64,000 nt of DNA from Dipodascopsis uninucleata var. uninucleata (taxonomy: Eukaryota; Ascomycota; Lipomycetes; Lipomycetales; Lipomycetaceae). The stretch is from NCBI GenBank assembly GCA_030568195.1, contig JAJLTO010000001.1, positions 124,001 through 188,000 of the forward strand, written 5' to 3'. Within the stretch, counting starts at the first letter, position 1; each line of letters starts with the position of its first letter. This document shows positions 9,813 through 22,161 of this stretch, piece by piece. The notes under the pieces were generated by a model. It saw only the letters and a program-made list of their open reading frames with translations, was not told where the DNA came from and ran no database searches. The position numbers and the translations under genes were made by a program.

Positions 9813-10853
9813 ATGGCGGATTCTTATATAGGCAAAAATGCTACAGATATACATCTCCAAGTGGCACATAAAGGTGTTCAACATATAATTTCTCTTAAGG
9901 CAAATGCAACCGTGGCAAATTTACAAGACTTACTTGCAGAGAGCACAAATGTACCAGTTGAACACCAAAAACTTATGCTCCCCAAGCGTGGAACAGCGAA
10001 GCCGGAGCACGCTAATATGCTTTTATCTGAAATCTTTTCCAATACATCGTCTGAAAGACCTGCGAAAGTTATGCTTATAGGCTCTACTCCAGATGAGGCG
10101 GAGAAGATGAGATCAGCAGTGCATACAGTACCAATGGTTGAGAGACGAGTAGTTTCGTCCCTTGCTAAGAACGCTGCGAAGAAGAAGTCTACAGTAGATA
10201 AAGAGTCACAATTATATACGTTTCATAAGCTTATACCTCTCCCTTTTTTGCCATACGCAGAGAAGTCTCTCGAATATCTGGAGAGGCTAAAAAATGATAG
10301 AGGCGTACAGGCAGTGATGAGAAAATACAAATGGTCTGTTCCTGTGTTAACAGAACTTGATCCTGCTTCAAACACAACGCATGATAGCAAATGTCTAGGG
10401 CTTAATCGAAATATGGGAGAGGTTATAGAGCTCCGATTAAGAACGGATAGTTATGATGGCTGGAGAGATTATAAGACGGTCAGAAAGACTTTATGTCATG
10501 AGCTTGCACACAATGTATATTCACCTGGTCATGACGCACCATTCTGGAAACTTACTCGAACTCTAGAGAGAGAGGTTATTGAATTGGATCCATTTGGTGG
10601 AAATGCACATAAATTGTCAACTGAGGAATATTATATACCACCTGGGTATTATGATCTAGACGAAAATGACAATTACCAAGACAGTGGAGGATGGCAGGGC
10701 GGAGAATTTGCATTAGGAAGTGGAGAGTCATCATCAACGTCAAATAACTTAATGTCTAGTAATGACGTTAGAAAACTTTCTCCCCGTGAATTAATGCTCA
10801 AAGCAGCAGAGCAAAGGATTGTTAAGAAAAATCAGAAAAATGAATATTCATAG
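9813..10853 (+). CDS. UBL-WLM metalloprotease (Wss1-like)
   Basis: A zinc peptidase-like protein related to yeast Wss1 and the SPRTN family, which clear DNA-protein crosslinks and SUMO or ubiquitin conjugates. Single exon, 346 residues, ATG at 9813. Residues about 12-90 form a ubiquitin-like domain (pattern IHLQVAHKG with LMLPKRG). The WLM domain covers about 125-270, with the zinc motif HELAH at 229-233 and a third His at 240 followed by DAPFW. The C-terminal part is Ser/Asn-rich and carries no clear VCP-binding or SUMO-binding motif. The UBL-plus-WLM order matches the ubiquitin/metalloprotease fusion proteins of S. pombe and plants better than S. cerevisiae Wss1. The catalytic residues look intact, so I expect an active enzyme. 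Confidence 0.9.
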   Translation: MADSYIGKNATDIHLQVAHKGVQHIISLKANATVANLQDLLAESTNVPVEHQKLMLPKRGTAKPEHANMLLSEIFSNTSSERPAKVMLIGSTPDEAEKMRSAVHTVPMVERRVVSSLAKNAAKKKSTVDKESQLYTFHKLIPLPFLPYAEKSLEYLERLKNDRGVQAVMRKYKWSVPVLTELDPASNTTHDSKCLGLNRNMGEVIELRLRTDSYDGWRDYKTVRKTLCHELAHNVYSPGHDAPFWKLTRTLEREVIELDPFGGNAHKLSTEEYYIPPGYYDLDENDNYQDSGGWQGGEFALGSGESSSTSNNLMSSNDVRKLSPRELMLKAAEQRIVKKNQKNEYS

Positions 10854-11144
10854 ATATAGTGAAACCCCATTGACGGGCTTTTTTGTTTGATCTAGTTTTG
10901 GGATACTTTAATATATAAGTTTTTGCTTGATTGGCAGGCGCAAATAATGGATTGGTTCGTTGTATAGGATGTATCTTTAAAGTTGCTCATCCGCAGATCT
11001 TGTTGCTATGTATATTCTTCATTGTCACGTAAATACACTATTCAATATGACTTAAGAGTTAATATATTATAATCTCGTTCATTAGTACATGACTTATCTA
11101 AAAACGAAACTTTCGTAACTGAATGCGAACTAATGCATACTAAG

Positions 11145-12172
11145 CTACAAAGCATCCAACCTATCATCAATCTCCTGAGGGCTCAGTTTCCGGAATCGTG
11201 GTCCCTGAACATTCTTGACGCCTTCGAATCCGAGTAAATGATCAGAAGGCGGTCCGACTATACTGATCTCAACAGTATCACCATTCATTTCACCTTCAAC
11301 AGACTCCTTTAAAGTAAGTAGTGCAATATGAATGGCATCCTCTAATTCCAGATCCTCAGTCCATCTCTTTTCTAAAAATGTTTTTGCAGATGTACTTCCC
11401 TTACCTATGGCAGTAGCCTTCCATGGAAAATAGGTACCAGAAGGATCAACTTGGTAAAGCATAAATCCATTATCGGCATCATGACCTCCAACTAATAAAG
11501 AGACACCGTATGGTCTCACTCCACCAGATTGTGTAGCTTCCTGCATAGTTCGAGCAATATCCTGTACAAGAATTCTTGTAGGAGGGTATTCATTGTAAAT
11601 TTGCTTATAATTTGTATGTGAAGACTTGCGCGCCTTGTCAACTAAAACTCTGAAATCAGGACCCATTCCACTGTATACCATGCCAATATCAGGAGTAATG
11701 TCTGCAATTTTGGTAAGAGAAGATGAATCAATTAATTCCGAAGATGATTTCTTTTCAGTGGCCAAGACAATTCCGTTGGATGCTACAGTAATAGGGTGAT
11801 TCGTTAGCATCTCATTCTATAGCATTTCAAAAAGAATGATATCTAAACTCCAGCATTCGATCTTCACAGTTACTGTAATTAATTTACTTTACCTTTTATT
11901 CCTAATGAAGTGACTCCCTGGTTCACTACTTGCAAAGCATATTCAATCTGGACGAGCTTTCCACTATATAGTATGAAGATGCGTAAGTTGATTAGCAAAT
12001 GTACCAAGTATATGATCATAATAGCATTGAGGTCCCACTCAACATCATGAATGACGAGAATATATCCATCACATTCAAGATACGTCTTCGTTTAGTAGCA
12101 GGTACGTTTGCCAACAGATTATACTGACCTTGGCGAAAATGTTGTCAGAGAAAATGAATAACGATCTGCCAT
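11145..12172 (-). CDS. PRE8: 20S proteasome subunit alpha-2 (Pre8)
   Basis: A structural alpha-ring subunit of the 20S proteasome, in nucleus and cytosol. On the minus strand the exons are 12172-12129, 11963-11893 and 11782-11145. They join in frame to 250 residues, the same length as yeast Pre8. Exon 1 encodes MADRYSFSLTTFSP and splits a Ser codon. Exon 2 encodes the alpha-subunit signature SGKLVQIEYAL and the VNQGVTSLGIK strand. Exon 3 starts ASNGIVLATEKK and carries GMVYSGMGPDFRVLVDKARK. As in other alpha subunits, there is no processed propeptide or catalytic Thr. The N-terminal alpha-helix and gate residues are encoded by the two small upstream exons and would be missed if only the long reading frame were used. 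The gene is convergent with the WLM protease gene, about 290 nt apart. Confidence 0.95.
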
Positions 12173-13542
12173 AGCTTATAGTATTAATCAGGGACGTCTG
12201 CGATTAGAAATATAGCCTTATAGTAGTCTAACGAATGAGATACAAGCTCTTATAGTAACGATCTACTATTCAGTATTTTACAATAAAATTAAATGGATTA
12301 ATTTGATATAATAGCAATATATAGATGTAGTAATTAGCTAAAAATCGACGATTGTATATGTTTTCAGTATTGGAAAGGCTGAAAGAATATTAAGGATTTT
12401 ATGTTTTTGTCTACGCACGAGACGTAGAGGGTTTTTTCGCCGCGCAAAATCCATTTGAAAATGAACACAGATATCGATAGAGTCGCTCTGCAGCTTTCAG
12501 TTTTTAAGAGACCTACAATATTTACATCAAAGACACTACTCCTTCATTTATTACTATAAATATAGAATAGTCACTAAAGATATTGTTTAGAGCTTTAATC
12601 AATAGATATTAACTTAAATCACCCTGTCTACATATCTAGTCCTATAAGATGAAGAAATATCTGATCACACACTGTCCTCATATGCGTATCTAGAACATAG
12701 GCTCTAGAAGGAGAATTCCGATACATATAAAGAATATGTAAAGTGATCAATTAGATCTTTGCGTACTGACTGATTGACAAGTCATTGAATAAGGAAGAGT
12801 TAATTAGAAACTTCCCCTTACACTTCATAAGAGCGTAAGTGACAAGGCAACTCAAAGCATACGCAATTGAATTGTTTAACAAAAACAAACTGCAGAAGGT
12901 CAAATCAAGCCAAGGCTAGTAACACAACATGCCATAATAGTAAATCTCGTTATGAGTCAAAACCCGACCAATAAATGGACAAAAAAAGGACAAAAAAGTA
13001 AGTACACATAATCACATATCAATTGTATTTATTTCTAGGAAACAAAAAATCGTTCATCATCTACATATCATGTAAATATAACAGTTCCTATCATTTCTAG
13101 TTTCTGGCACTGCAAAAACATAGTGAAAAGCGTCATCCAAAATTTTCTCTCAGTGAGACCATTTCAGTTACGAGTAAATTCAGACAAGTAGTAAAAAGAG
13201 CCGGACATCAAATCCTATATATCATATTAATTACATTAAGAATATCCTGTTATATCATTACGTTTTCATAGAAATCTAGTTCAAATCAAAAATATTCCAT
13301 AGAAAGCAATCGGAGGATAAATAATTTTTCAACTACAACCTACACGCTGTCAAAACTCCTCTTATACAGAGAAAGCCCATATAGTCTCTTAGTTAGGGTA
13401 TATATTCATAGCAGTTAATATTTACAGTGTGGTTTAAACCTGCTTATACATTTTGCTTTACGCTCTAAATAAACATTTTCCTTACATTTAATTCATAAAA
13501 ATTAGGTATATTTTAAGTATGAAAGAAATATTTATCAGTCAT
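12173..13542. other. intergenic: PRE8 promoter and gene-free DNA
   Basis: About 1.4 kb. I found no good match to the Rpn4/PACE element on either strand close to PRE8. There is a short direct repeat GGACAAAAAA near 12976-12996. No exon or RNA gene is recognised before tRNA-Asp. Confidence 0.5.
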
Positions 13543-13630
13543 TCGGCAATAGTTTAATGGTCAGAATTTCCGCCTGTCAGTTGTTAACAACAGTGCGCGG
13601 GAGATCGGGGTTCAATTCCCCGTTGCCGAG
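13543..13630 (+). tRNA. tRNA-Asp(GTC) with a 16-nt intron
   Basis: The acceptor TCGGCAA pairs with TTGCCGA and is followed by discriminator G, the usual Asp identity base. The D arm is TAGTTTAATGGTCAGAAT and the T arm GGGGTTCAATTCCCC; both closely match yeast tRNA-Asp. The anticodon stem TCCGC/GCGGG encloses CTGTCA and C, giving anticodon GTC. The intron is 13580-13595, placed after nucleotide 37 as is canonical. Its first 12 nt, GTTGTTAACAAC, form a perfect palindrome. Removing the 16 nt leaves a 72-nt mature tRNA. Confidence 0.95.
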
Positions 13631-13631
13631 A

Positions 13632-13640
13632 TTTTTTTTT
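13632..13640 (+). terminator. Pol III terminator of tRNA-Asp
   Basis: A T9 run starting two nucleotides after the discriminator base. Confidence 0.9.
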
Positions 13641-13850
13641 CAATCGGTCATATAAGACTCAAACGTATTGTATGTAACACATTAATCTCTTCATATAATA
13701 TATTATCTAGCCTACAGAAATTTACTAATAATGATACATTGCTAAATCAATCAATTCATTAATGTATTAAAATGATCGCCACATACGTATACGTGTATAT
13801 ATAGCTCGATATCTGAAGTTCAGATCTAAAGAAATCAGATACCAAATATT

Positions 13851-16800
13851 CTAATTTGTCTCTTGCGTAGAACTGTAAATAGATATACTTCCTTGAGCTC
13901 GCCAGTTTGTCTTGGGATCTTCCAGCTTTGTAATATTTTGATTCATATTTGAATTGCCATATCCGCCGCCTCCAGGAGTACAGACAATAATACGTTCACC
14001 TACTTGCATTGCCGCTGTATTCTTCCCTCCAAGGTTGATACGGCGTTCCGCCTTGCCACCCTTACCGTCATCGATAAGCCTGACCCAAATGTTCAGTCCA
14101 CATTGGGCTTCTTGCCCTCCGGCCATACCATATGGATGATATACTCTTCTTTCAGAAAGAATAGAGCACTGCACAGGGACACGAAATTCGATATCTCGGA
14201 TAACACCATCCCCGCCATGATGCTGACCTTCTCCTCCCGATCCCTTTCTTATAGAAAACTCACGCAAAACTACTGGATATCTTCTCTCAAAAATCTCTGC
14301 ATCAGTAATTCTCGTATTTGTCATGTGTGTGTGAACACCTGAAGTTCCATGCCAAGTTGGACCAGCACCACTACCTCCAGCAATTGTCTCGTAGTATCCC
14401 CAACCTCTAACTTGACGATCCTCGCCTTCGACCTTTCCACCGATTCCGAAGGTCAAATTATTACAGTCACCTTGAGAAGCAGCACAAACCTGGAATGCCT
14501 TGAATATAACGTCTGTAACTCGCTGGCTGGTCAAAACATTACCACCAACAACTGCGGCTTTAGCTGATGGGCTCAAAAACGAATCCTTGGGAATAATTAT
14601 ATTGACAGGCTTCAAACAGCCCTGATTCAGCGGGATGTCCTCTGTGATCATACAGCGTAAACAGTATATTATAGCGCTATGAGTGACGGCCTCCGGGGCA
14701 TTCATATTACCGTACATTTCAAGTCCAGTACCTGTAAAATCAAAGACCGCTGTACCATTAATGCCATCTATTTCTATGCTTAAGCAAATTGGTGATCCAT
14801 CGTCCATATGATCAATAGCCTTAAGAGGCTTTCCTTCAAATCTCTTACTGACTTGCTTTAAAAGGTTTCTAACAGATAATTCAGCATTGTCTTGAATAGC
14901 CAACATATAAAACTGAACAACATCCTCGCCGTATTCTTCAATCAAGGAATCAATTAAATTGATTCCTTTCTGATTTGCAGCGACTTGTGCTTTTAAATCA
15001 TTGATATTGTCAGGTAGGCATCGAGTTCCAGAACAGCCAGGATACTTTGCAGGTTCGTAAAGGAGTAACTGTGTAATCTTTTCCTCGTCAAATCTGCCTT
15101 CCGATACGAGTTTTTCGGAATAAATTGCCGCTCCCTCTTGATACAATTCACGAGAATGAGGGGGCATGGAACCAGGTAAAATACCACCAATATCAGCGTG
15201 ATGGGCCCGTGATGCCACATAGAAGATAATTTTATCACCATGAAAAGCTGGCGTGATTACAGTAATGTCTGGCAAGTGGGTTCCACCCGTCTGAGGATGG
15301 TTGGAAACAATCACGTCACCTTTATTCAATTTCCCTTTCCATATGTGCGCTTGAGTTCGAATGGCCGTAGACATCGATCCTAGATGTACCGGTAAGTGGG
15401 GCGCATTAGCTACTAATCCTCCCTTAGCATCAAAAAGCGCGCACGAATAGTCTAGACGCTCTTTAACATTGGTAGATACACTGGTCTTTTGCAGAGCTCT
15501 ACCCATTTGCTCTGCTATTGCCATGAAACGGTGACCAAAAATAGACAGCATTATAGGATCAATTTCCTCTGTTTTCACGCTCTTTGCGCTATCCTCATCT
15601 CCAATGTTGACGACAACATGCGTTGCAAGAATCAAAGCATGAGCATTGGGTGATATCAGAATAGTTTGTGTGCCATCCGCAAGAATAGCTGGTCCCTGTA
15701 TTTTCTCACCAATAGCTAGATCAGGAATCTTATAAATTGCCGTATTCAGACGTCCTCCCTCGAAATAAACCATTTGAAAGTTAAAAATCTTTGTCTGATC
15801 TACATCGCGTATAGTGATTCGCTTTAATTGCTCATCTACACTCTTCTCGGCTATCTGAGAACTCTTGCCTATGCCTCGTACTCGGATATCATCTATCATT
15901 ATATCACGATCAGGAAAAATGAAGCCAAACTCCTGCATATGATGCTCAACAAATGGTCGTTTAAAATCCCAGTTATTTTCTGGCTTAATAATCATCAGAG
16001 CAGATTCAGTACCTTGATATCTCATATTAAGATAAAGCTCAAATTTCACATTTTCATCAGAGAAGCCTTGTTCGTATAATGCTTCTGCTGCCTTCTGTTT
16101 TAAATCTCGAAATCTCTCAATAAGGCAGTTTTCTGAATTTCTCGAAAGTGTAATAGAGCTTGGCTCCTGGACTTCCTGAACAACGTCAGCCAACGCCATT
16201 CCGTAAGCCGATAAGACAGAGGAATATTTGTGAATGAGAATTTGAGATATTCCCAGAGCCTCAGCAATAGCGAGAGCGTGCTGACCTCCTGCACCTCCAA
16301 ATGTAGCAAGACGATGCATCGCAGTATTATATCCTTTAGCTTCGGTCAAAGCGCGAATTGGTCTAATCATAGTTTCGTTGGCGACTTTGATGAACCCAAA
16401 GGCCACCTCATCAATCGTCATTTGATTAGACTCGCTGAGATCCTTATTAATGTCTTGAGTAAGATTTTTAAAGAGACGTAGCGAAGCATCAGGATCAAGA
16501 CTTTCATTTTCTTGAGGTCCAAATATCTTTGGAAAAAACTCTGGCAAAAGCCTTCCAAGTATCAAATTTGCATCTGTTACAGTAAGAGGGCCACCTTTCC
16601 TATAAGAGGCCGGTCCTGGGTGCGCAGAAGCACTCTCTGGACCGACTACAAAAAGTCCATTTCTCCAAAATAACCGGCTACCTCCACCGGCAGCAACAGT
16701 GTTTATGTCAAGTTGTGGACTCTGGATAGTAACACCAGCGGTGGTTGTTTCAAATACGTGTTCATATCTTCCCTCGCCATATCTAGATACATCAGTAGAA

Positions 16801-18072
16801 GTACCACCCATATCAAAACCAATAACTGGAATCTTTGTGGTCTCATCATAAGAGGTCAGAGCATAGCCAACAACACCACCAGCTGGACCAGATAAAATTG
16901 CTCGAAGACCCGAGAAGGAGTGCATATCAACCAGTCCTCCATCAGACTGCATAAACTCACATCTTGTTACTTGGCCATTATTGCCAACGCCAAGTGTATT
17001 ATCAAACCCCTTTTCAAAACCAGCAATATATTTCTTGATTTCTGGCGTAAGATATGCATCCGCCGTAGCAGATGTAGCACGCGGTACAAGTTTGATCATG
17101 GGCATGAGTCGGCTTGACATAGAAATATGACCAAAACCTAACTTCTCGGCAATTTGAGCAACAAGCTTTTCGTGATTGTGGAATGTATATGAGTGCGCAA
17201 GACAAATAGCAATACTATCAATTCCACGAGCTCGCAGTTGCGCTAATTGGTGCTCAATTTGAGTTGGATCAGGCCGTTTTAATATTCTAATTACCTCGCC
17301 AGAAAGACCCATAACAAGGTCTTTGTTCGACGAGATATCCTTAGTTTTATATTTCTCTGGATGCTCGGTGTAGTCTTCCAGAGTTACACGCTCGTCTATC
17401 TCAATAACGGTCTCATAAAGCACTTCCGGCTTGTTAATTGCGATATCAAATATCTTAGGACGACTCTGATTGCCAATGATAAGCATGTCACCAAAACCTT
17501 TGGTAGTTATCAGGGCACATTTCTGACCTTTTCGTTCTAAAAGGGCATTTGTAGCGACTGTAGTGCCCATACGAATCTATGTCCCACTCTTATTAGAAAT
17601 TTACATCTCTCTTGCAGTCGTGTAGCTGCAGATTTATCCAGCAATACTAACCGATTCTGTAAAATAACTGTTAGTGACATGTATCTAGATAAAATTAATA
17701 GAAAGCTCACAATATATAACAAACGTGACGCACCAATTACACTTGTATCAAGCTTCTCAGAGCGGCCAATCTTGCGGTCGGTATAAGCCTCCAAGACCCT
17801 TCGAATGGCCTCTCTAGGTGCATCGTCATAATTCTGAGGGTCGACAGACAAAAGCTTAATAACAACATCAGGTCTATCTGGATGTGAGCCTATGCAATCC
17901 GTGAATGTACCACCACGCTATAAAAAGTTGCGAGTTAATGCTGTCTTATTACGAGACTCGAAATCACATAACATATCTCTTTGATATAACTATTGAAAGA
18001 GCAAAGCGCTTGATTATGGTAGACTTTACTTACATCAATGGCTATTCGAATACCTCCGGTGACAGGATCCAT
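13851..18072 (-). CDS. OXP1: ATP-dependent 5-oxoprolinase, four exons including a 5-nt microexon
   Basis: Hydrolyses 5-oxo-L-proline to glutamate with ATP, in the glutathione (gamma-glutamyl) cycle; cytosolic. Minus-strand exons: 18072-18034, 17917-17734, 17656-17652 and 17576-13851, giving 1317 residues (yeast Oxp1 is about 1286). Exons 1 and 2 encode GGIRIAID and [13 protein letters not shown], the start of the hydantoinase A N-terminal domain. The long exon holds [19 protein letters not shown], the hydantoinase A domain ([16 protein letters not shown]) and the hydantoinase B half ([29 protein letters not shown]-terminal [15 protein letters not shown]). The 5-nt exon supplies Glu-Ser before IRMGTT and is required for the frame. 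An in-frame ATG also lies 12 nt upstream of the chosen start, so MKRRMDP is an alternative N terminus. No domain is missing. Confidence 0.94.
17652..17656 (-). other. OXP1: 5-nt microexon (AATCG) of the oxoprolinase gene
   Basis: It is bounded by CACTAACAGTTATTTTACAG on the upstream side and a GTTAGT donor on the downstream side. The flanking introns (17657-17733 and 17577-17651) are 77 and 75 nt, the local norm. With it the junction reads DTSVI-ES-IRMGTT. Without it, joining exon 2 to exon 4 shifts the frame. Confidence 0.8.
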
Positions 18073-19012
18073 TCTCCGTTTCATATTACAGACGAAGGTT
18101 GCCAACTTAGGTCCGCTGGAACTAGTATTTCGTACTTGTATTATACTTAAAAGCGATGTCGATCTCAATTTTACTTCCTAAAGGAGATACAATTTCTAAA
18201 TACTATGAGATAATACTGGTATCTCTATTGTTCAATTGAGTCCAAATGTAACTACCAACTTTCCAAAGAGTAAATCGGAACGAAGCAACTGCGTGCAATA
18301 CTATCAGACAGCTTACATGAGAATAAATTACTTTTAAAGCTTACCCCTTCATCGGTGGGACGATTATATTATTTATGCCACACGTCTTAAACCTGCCATT
18401 ATGTTGAGCCACAAACGATCGTGGGAAGCTAAATCAGCACTCAACATTATATTATTCTAATCAATTTGTCTTTTCTTGGTTTGCGTTTTAAAAGCATTGT
18501 TTTCGTTAAGGAAATATAGATTCACTCTCTTACAAGTTAAAATAAAATCATCCAGTCTGACCGCTGAAAACGGTCGATTAACAGTTGGTTTGTTTAGCAT
18601 TCCCATGAGAAATGAAACAAATGAAGCGAACAAGTTAACCTGACGAGTATGGAACATTGATAAACTTTAGCATAGCAGACCGAATTAAATGAACGAACAA
18701 GGTGCAAAATACATATATATGTAGCAGAAAACGCAAAATGGAAGACACAGTAAAGTGCAGTAAAATTGTATATGGCAGCCCATAATATTATTCAATAGTC
18801 ACTAGAAATCATCGGCCACTTAAAAATACAAGTAAAAATATACCCAATGAAAATCACTAGTTGCTCTCACATCGTCAGCACGCATAGAACGTGATATACA
18901 ATATCTAATTGTTGTCTAACCCAAAACGAAAACGAAGCAGTCAAAGAACGAATAAATGAGAATAATTAAAAAAGGACAATATAGTTATTTGCATCTGCTA
19001 AGATTGATCAGT
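18073..19012. other. intergenic: oxoprolinase promoter and flippase-subunit 3' region
   Basis: AT-rich, with no additional exon or RNA gene recognised. Confidence 0.5.
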
Positions 19013-20487
19013 CTAAGTATTGGCATTATTCTCATTGTTCCACGACAAGTATGTATGATCCCCGAGTTTTCTTGGTTTAATTATGTGTCGTAGCGTGAAT
19101 AAAATACCAATAAGGATACAGAGACACCCGACGACGAGATATGCTATTCCAATGAAAGGATTGTGTCCGCCGATAGCGCTACGAGTCGAAATAACTAGTG
19201 TTTTAGTTCCTCCATAGACAGTTACGGGAAATCTCATACCGATATCCATTTCATAAACACCAGCTTTCATAGTAGTGGTATCGTTTCGGAGGGCTAACTT
19301 ACTGAAAGTAGGCAAGGCAGCTGTACGCATCCAATTTTGTAGCGACTCCCATTGTGATATATCTGGCAGATTATCATCAGTATAACCATCAGGAAAGGAG
19401 GCTTGCCAGTTTGGAGGAGGAACAATTTCCGAAGCTTTATAGTTTGTTTTCTTAAACCTCTTCCTATCCTGAGACCAGGATATACCCTTGTCGGTGAAAA
19501 CATAAGTTGTATTTTCGGTATTTGCATCATTGATACCGATATCACCCAAGTACTGAGCAGAGTAAAAAGTGTCATTAAAATAAGAATTGGCAATCAAACC
19601 ACAAGGATAGTACGGCTTTCCTTCCGAATTAACTATGAGAGGCTTGCACAAGTCTGAGCTCTTGAGGCTCTCCGCACTCTTTGCGTCTCCATTGATCTGA
19701 TCTTCCTCAAAGGATTGGACATATCGTCGGTGGTTTTGGTAGAAATTAGTGAGACGATAGTATACCAGAACTGGCGGTGAAAGCTCTTTCTCAAGTTTAA
19801 ATTTTAGCTTGCATACAATCTGGTATCCAGAAGGTGCCGAAGAGTTTGTGTATTGCATCCATTGAGCGTTTATCGTCGCATCTGAGTTACGGAAATGACT
19901 CGAAACGTACTCACTAGGGATGTCTTCATACGATGTAGCAGCTGATGCACAATGCGTATAATCTATTTGCAGATCTTGTACTCGAAGACTGGCGTAAAGA
20001 AGAGCACCTCCGATAGGAGCAAATACTATACCAATAACAAAAAAAATAGGAAGAACTGTTTTTGGAGTAAGGATTGGCCTATGTGATAGTAAGTTGTCAG
20101 CTTCACTTTCAATTATGTATACATCTCAAACTAGATCATCTAAACAAACTTATACGACTCAATATTTGAGTGTCTTGGGCACCAAGAGTCTCATGGCTCT
20201 CTAGTATGTAAAAGAGGAAAACATTAAAACTTACTGCCAGGCCTTCAATCGTTGCTGTCGGAAAGCAGTATCTAAAAATGAACGAATCCGTTTGTTAGAA
20301 CCTGTCCGATCCATCATTGCTCCCACAAATATTTCAATGTCGTTCATAACTTCTTCTACAGTAAACTTTTGTATGAATACTTACTTGGGGGTTTTCTAGA
20401 TTTGGGTTTCTTTTCCACTGGTGCTGTCTGTATATCATCAAGACTATTGTCACTCTCGTGAGAGTGACGACGGTGTATTAAAGGCAT
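19013..20487 (-). CDS. Cdc50/Lem3/Ros3 family P4-ATPase beta subunit
   Basis: A chaperone-like subunit needed for export and activity of phospholipid flippases (P4-ATPases) in Golgi, endosome and plasma membrane. Minus-strand exons are 20487-20385, 20271-20235 and 20078-19013, 401 residues in total. Exon 1 gives a cytosolic tail (MPLIHRRHSHESDNSLDD) and exon 2 the family motif TAFRQQRLKAW. Exon 3 gives PILTPKTVLPIFFVIG, leading into the first membrane span (about 54-76). The luminal domain has paired Cys (DYTHC, IVCKLKF, DLCKP, YPCGLIANSYFNDTF), NxS/T sites and the VYGGTKTLVIS strand. The second span is near the C terminus (IAYLVVGCLCILIGILF). All conserved features look intact. Which paralogue (Cdc50, Lem3 or Crf1) cannot be fixed by eye. 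Confidence 0.94.
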
Positions 20488-22161
20488 CTTGAACGACTTC
20501 GCAGAACACACTTTATATATCAACTAAATAGTGCACAAAAGCTCGGCCGCTAGGCTCTAGAATTATATGCGGTTAGACTTAAACGTATCCTATTATCGTG
20601 TACTAGGATCAAGGATCTGCTTTTCTTGAAAAGGAGAAAAATATTCTGTCTTCCTTAGCGTCCGCAAACTTGTAACTCCGTAAATTCTTGACTCGAAAAG
20701 TGCAGACCGGACAGCTACTATTTTTCACCAGGAGTTATGTACTCTATGCTTAAATGCATATTTATAAGTTTATGGCCCAAGTGGAAGTATATATAAACAT
20801 TTACGGATTATGCCTAAAATCAACATGGAACATTTGCGGCTGAGCAACTCCCTTCATAAGAAGCAGCTGGATGGAGTAACGACTTACCTAGCATGGCAAT
20901 GCTAGTCTATTCTTAGAGATTCTTTAATAAATAGAGCAATTTAAAAGACGAAATACAGAATATCATGGCAATAGAATACTCACTATTTTAGCGATTGAGA
21001 ATACTGAGAATAATGAATTATCAGATGTGGATGCATGACACACGGCAGCACTGGTTAGAAGATCTCATAGCATTTCTCCAATTATAGTGGTTTTTTCGTA
21101 ACATCTTGTTTCAAATTAATATTCATTTAGCAAGGATAGCTAGGAGACCTATTACTTTTAGTGTCGAACAGACCGCGATATGAGAGCGATAATGGATATC
21201 ACGAAGGTGTTGAGCTACAATGTGAAATGCGTATTACCAAGACCATGCAAGAGGATGCAAGAACTAGGTAGTCACTCATACACAGTGGTTTAAAATGTTC
21301 CATCAAAATTAAAATAGTCTAAAAGCAAAACTCATATTTGAGAAACTCGAAAATCAAGAAAGAAATGGTGATGTACCTTTGTTTACAAGTCGCTGCCAAT
21401 TAACATCTCTCCTTCATGTTCAGCGACAGTATAGGCTGAATTCGTTTTATTCAATATGCAAGCTTACTCACAAAGCCAAGATTATTAGTTCGACTATTGT
21501 GGTATTCTGTAAAAGTGAATGGTGTGCTGAACTCCACTTGGGCTTGCTATTTTGATAAACAGTTGATAAACATTTCCCGAGGCTAAGTGATTGGTATTAA
21601 TTAGTAATCGGTTTGCACAGATATCGTGATTTCACTCTTCTAGTTCGGCCATTTGGATTGTCCTAGAATGTCTAACTATCAACGGAGTTGGTAGGCCTCA
21701 CAGAACACCAGTGTAGTCCCAGTTCCTACATCTAATCTGCAATCGTATTTATGCGTAAATTATATATAGAATATAAAAAATCGAATCCTGCTGTTGATAC
21801 GTCTTCAAAATGAACATCCACATACCCCAATTAGAAATGGTATGTATGATGATGTAAGATATAGTGTTCTTTTGGATATCTTACGCAGAGCTTATATAAG
21901 TATGATACAGAGGTAAGAGTAGGTGCATCAAGCACCAAAATTCAAATGTCTCCAGATGGTTCCTCTCACTACGCCTCCACGATATAAATGAGGCACTGCC
22001 ACCATAAAATACTCTTCTTATTGCTATCCTCGCGCAGATATATAGACGAGATTTTTCTTTTGTCTACATCAGAACTTAAAAAGAGATAATATAAGAACAC
22101 GATTCGGTAGTTTAATCGGTTTCCTTGTGAGTCATTAAAGCGTTAAATATTTTACGAGAGT
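20488..22161. other. intergenic: divergent promoters, with one doubtful mini-gene
   Basis: About 1.7 kb between the flippase-subunit gene and the WW-protein gene, transcribed away from each other. It is AT-rich. I see only a possible two-exon 42-codon frame at 21810-21987, described among the findings. No transposon or RNA gene is recognised. Confidence 0.5.

Noticed and set aside
12420-12450. TTTTTTCGCCGCGC as a proteasome-associated control element before PRE8
   Set aside because: It does not match the GGTGGCAAA consensus on either strand closely enough to call.
20449-20468. 9-bp inverted repeat GTCACTCTC-GT-GAGAGTGAC
   Set aside because: It lies inside exon 1 of the flippase-subunit gene and is explained by the codons for His-Ser-His-Glu-Ser-Asp.
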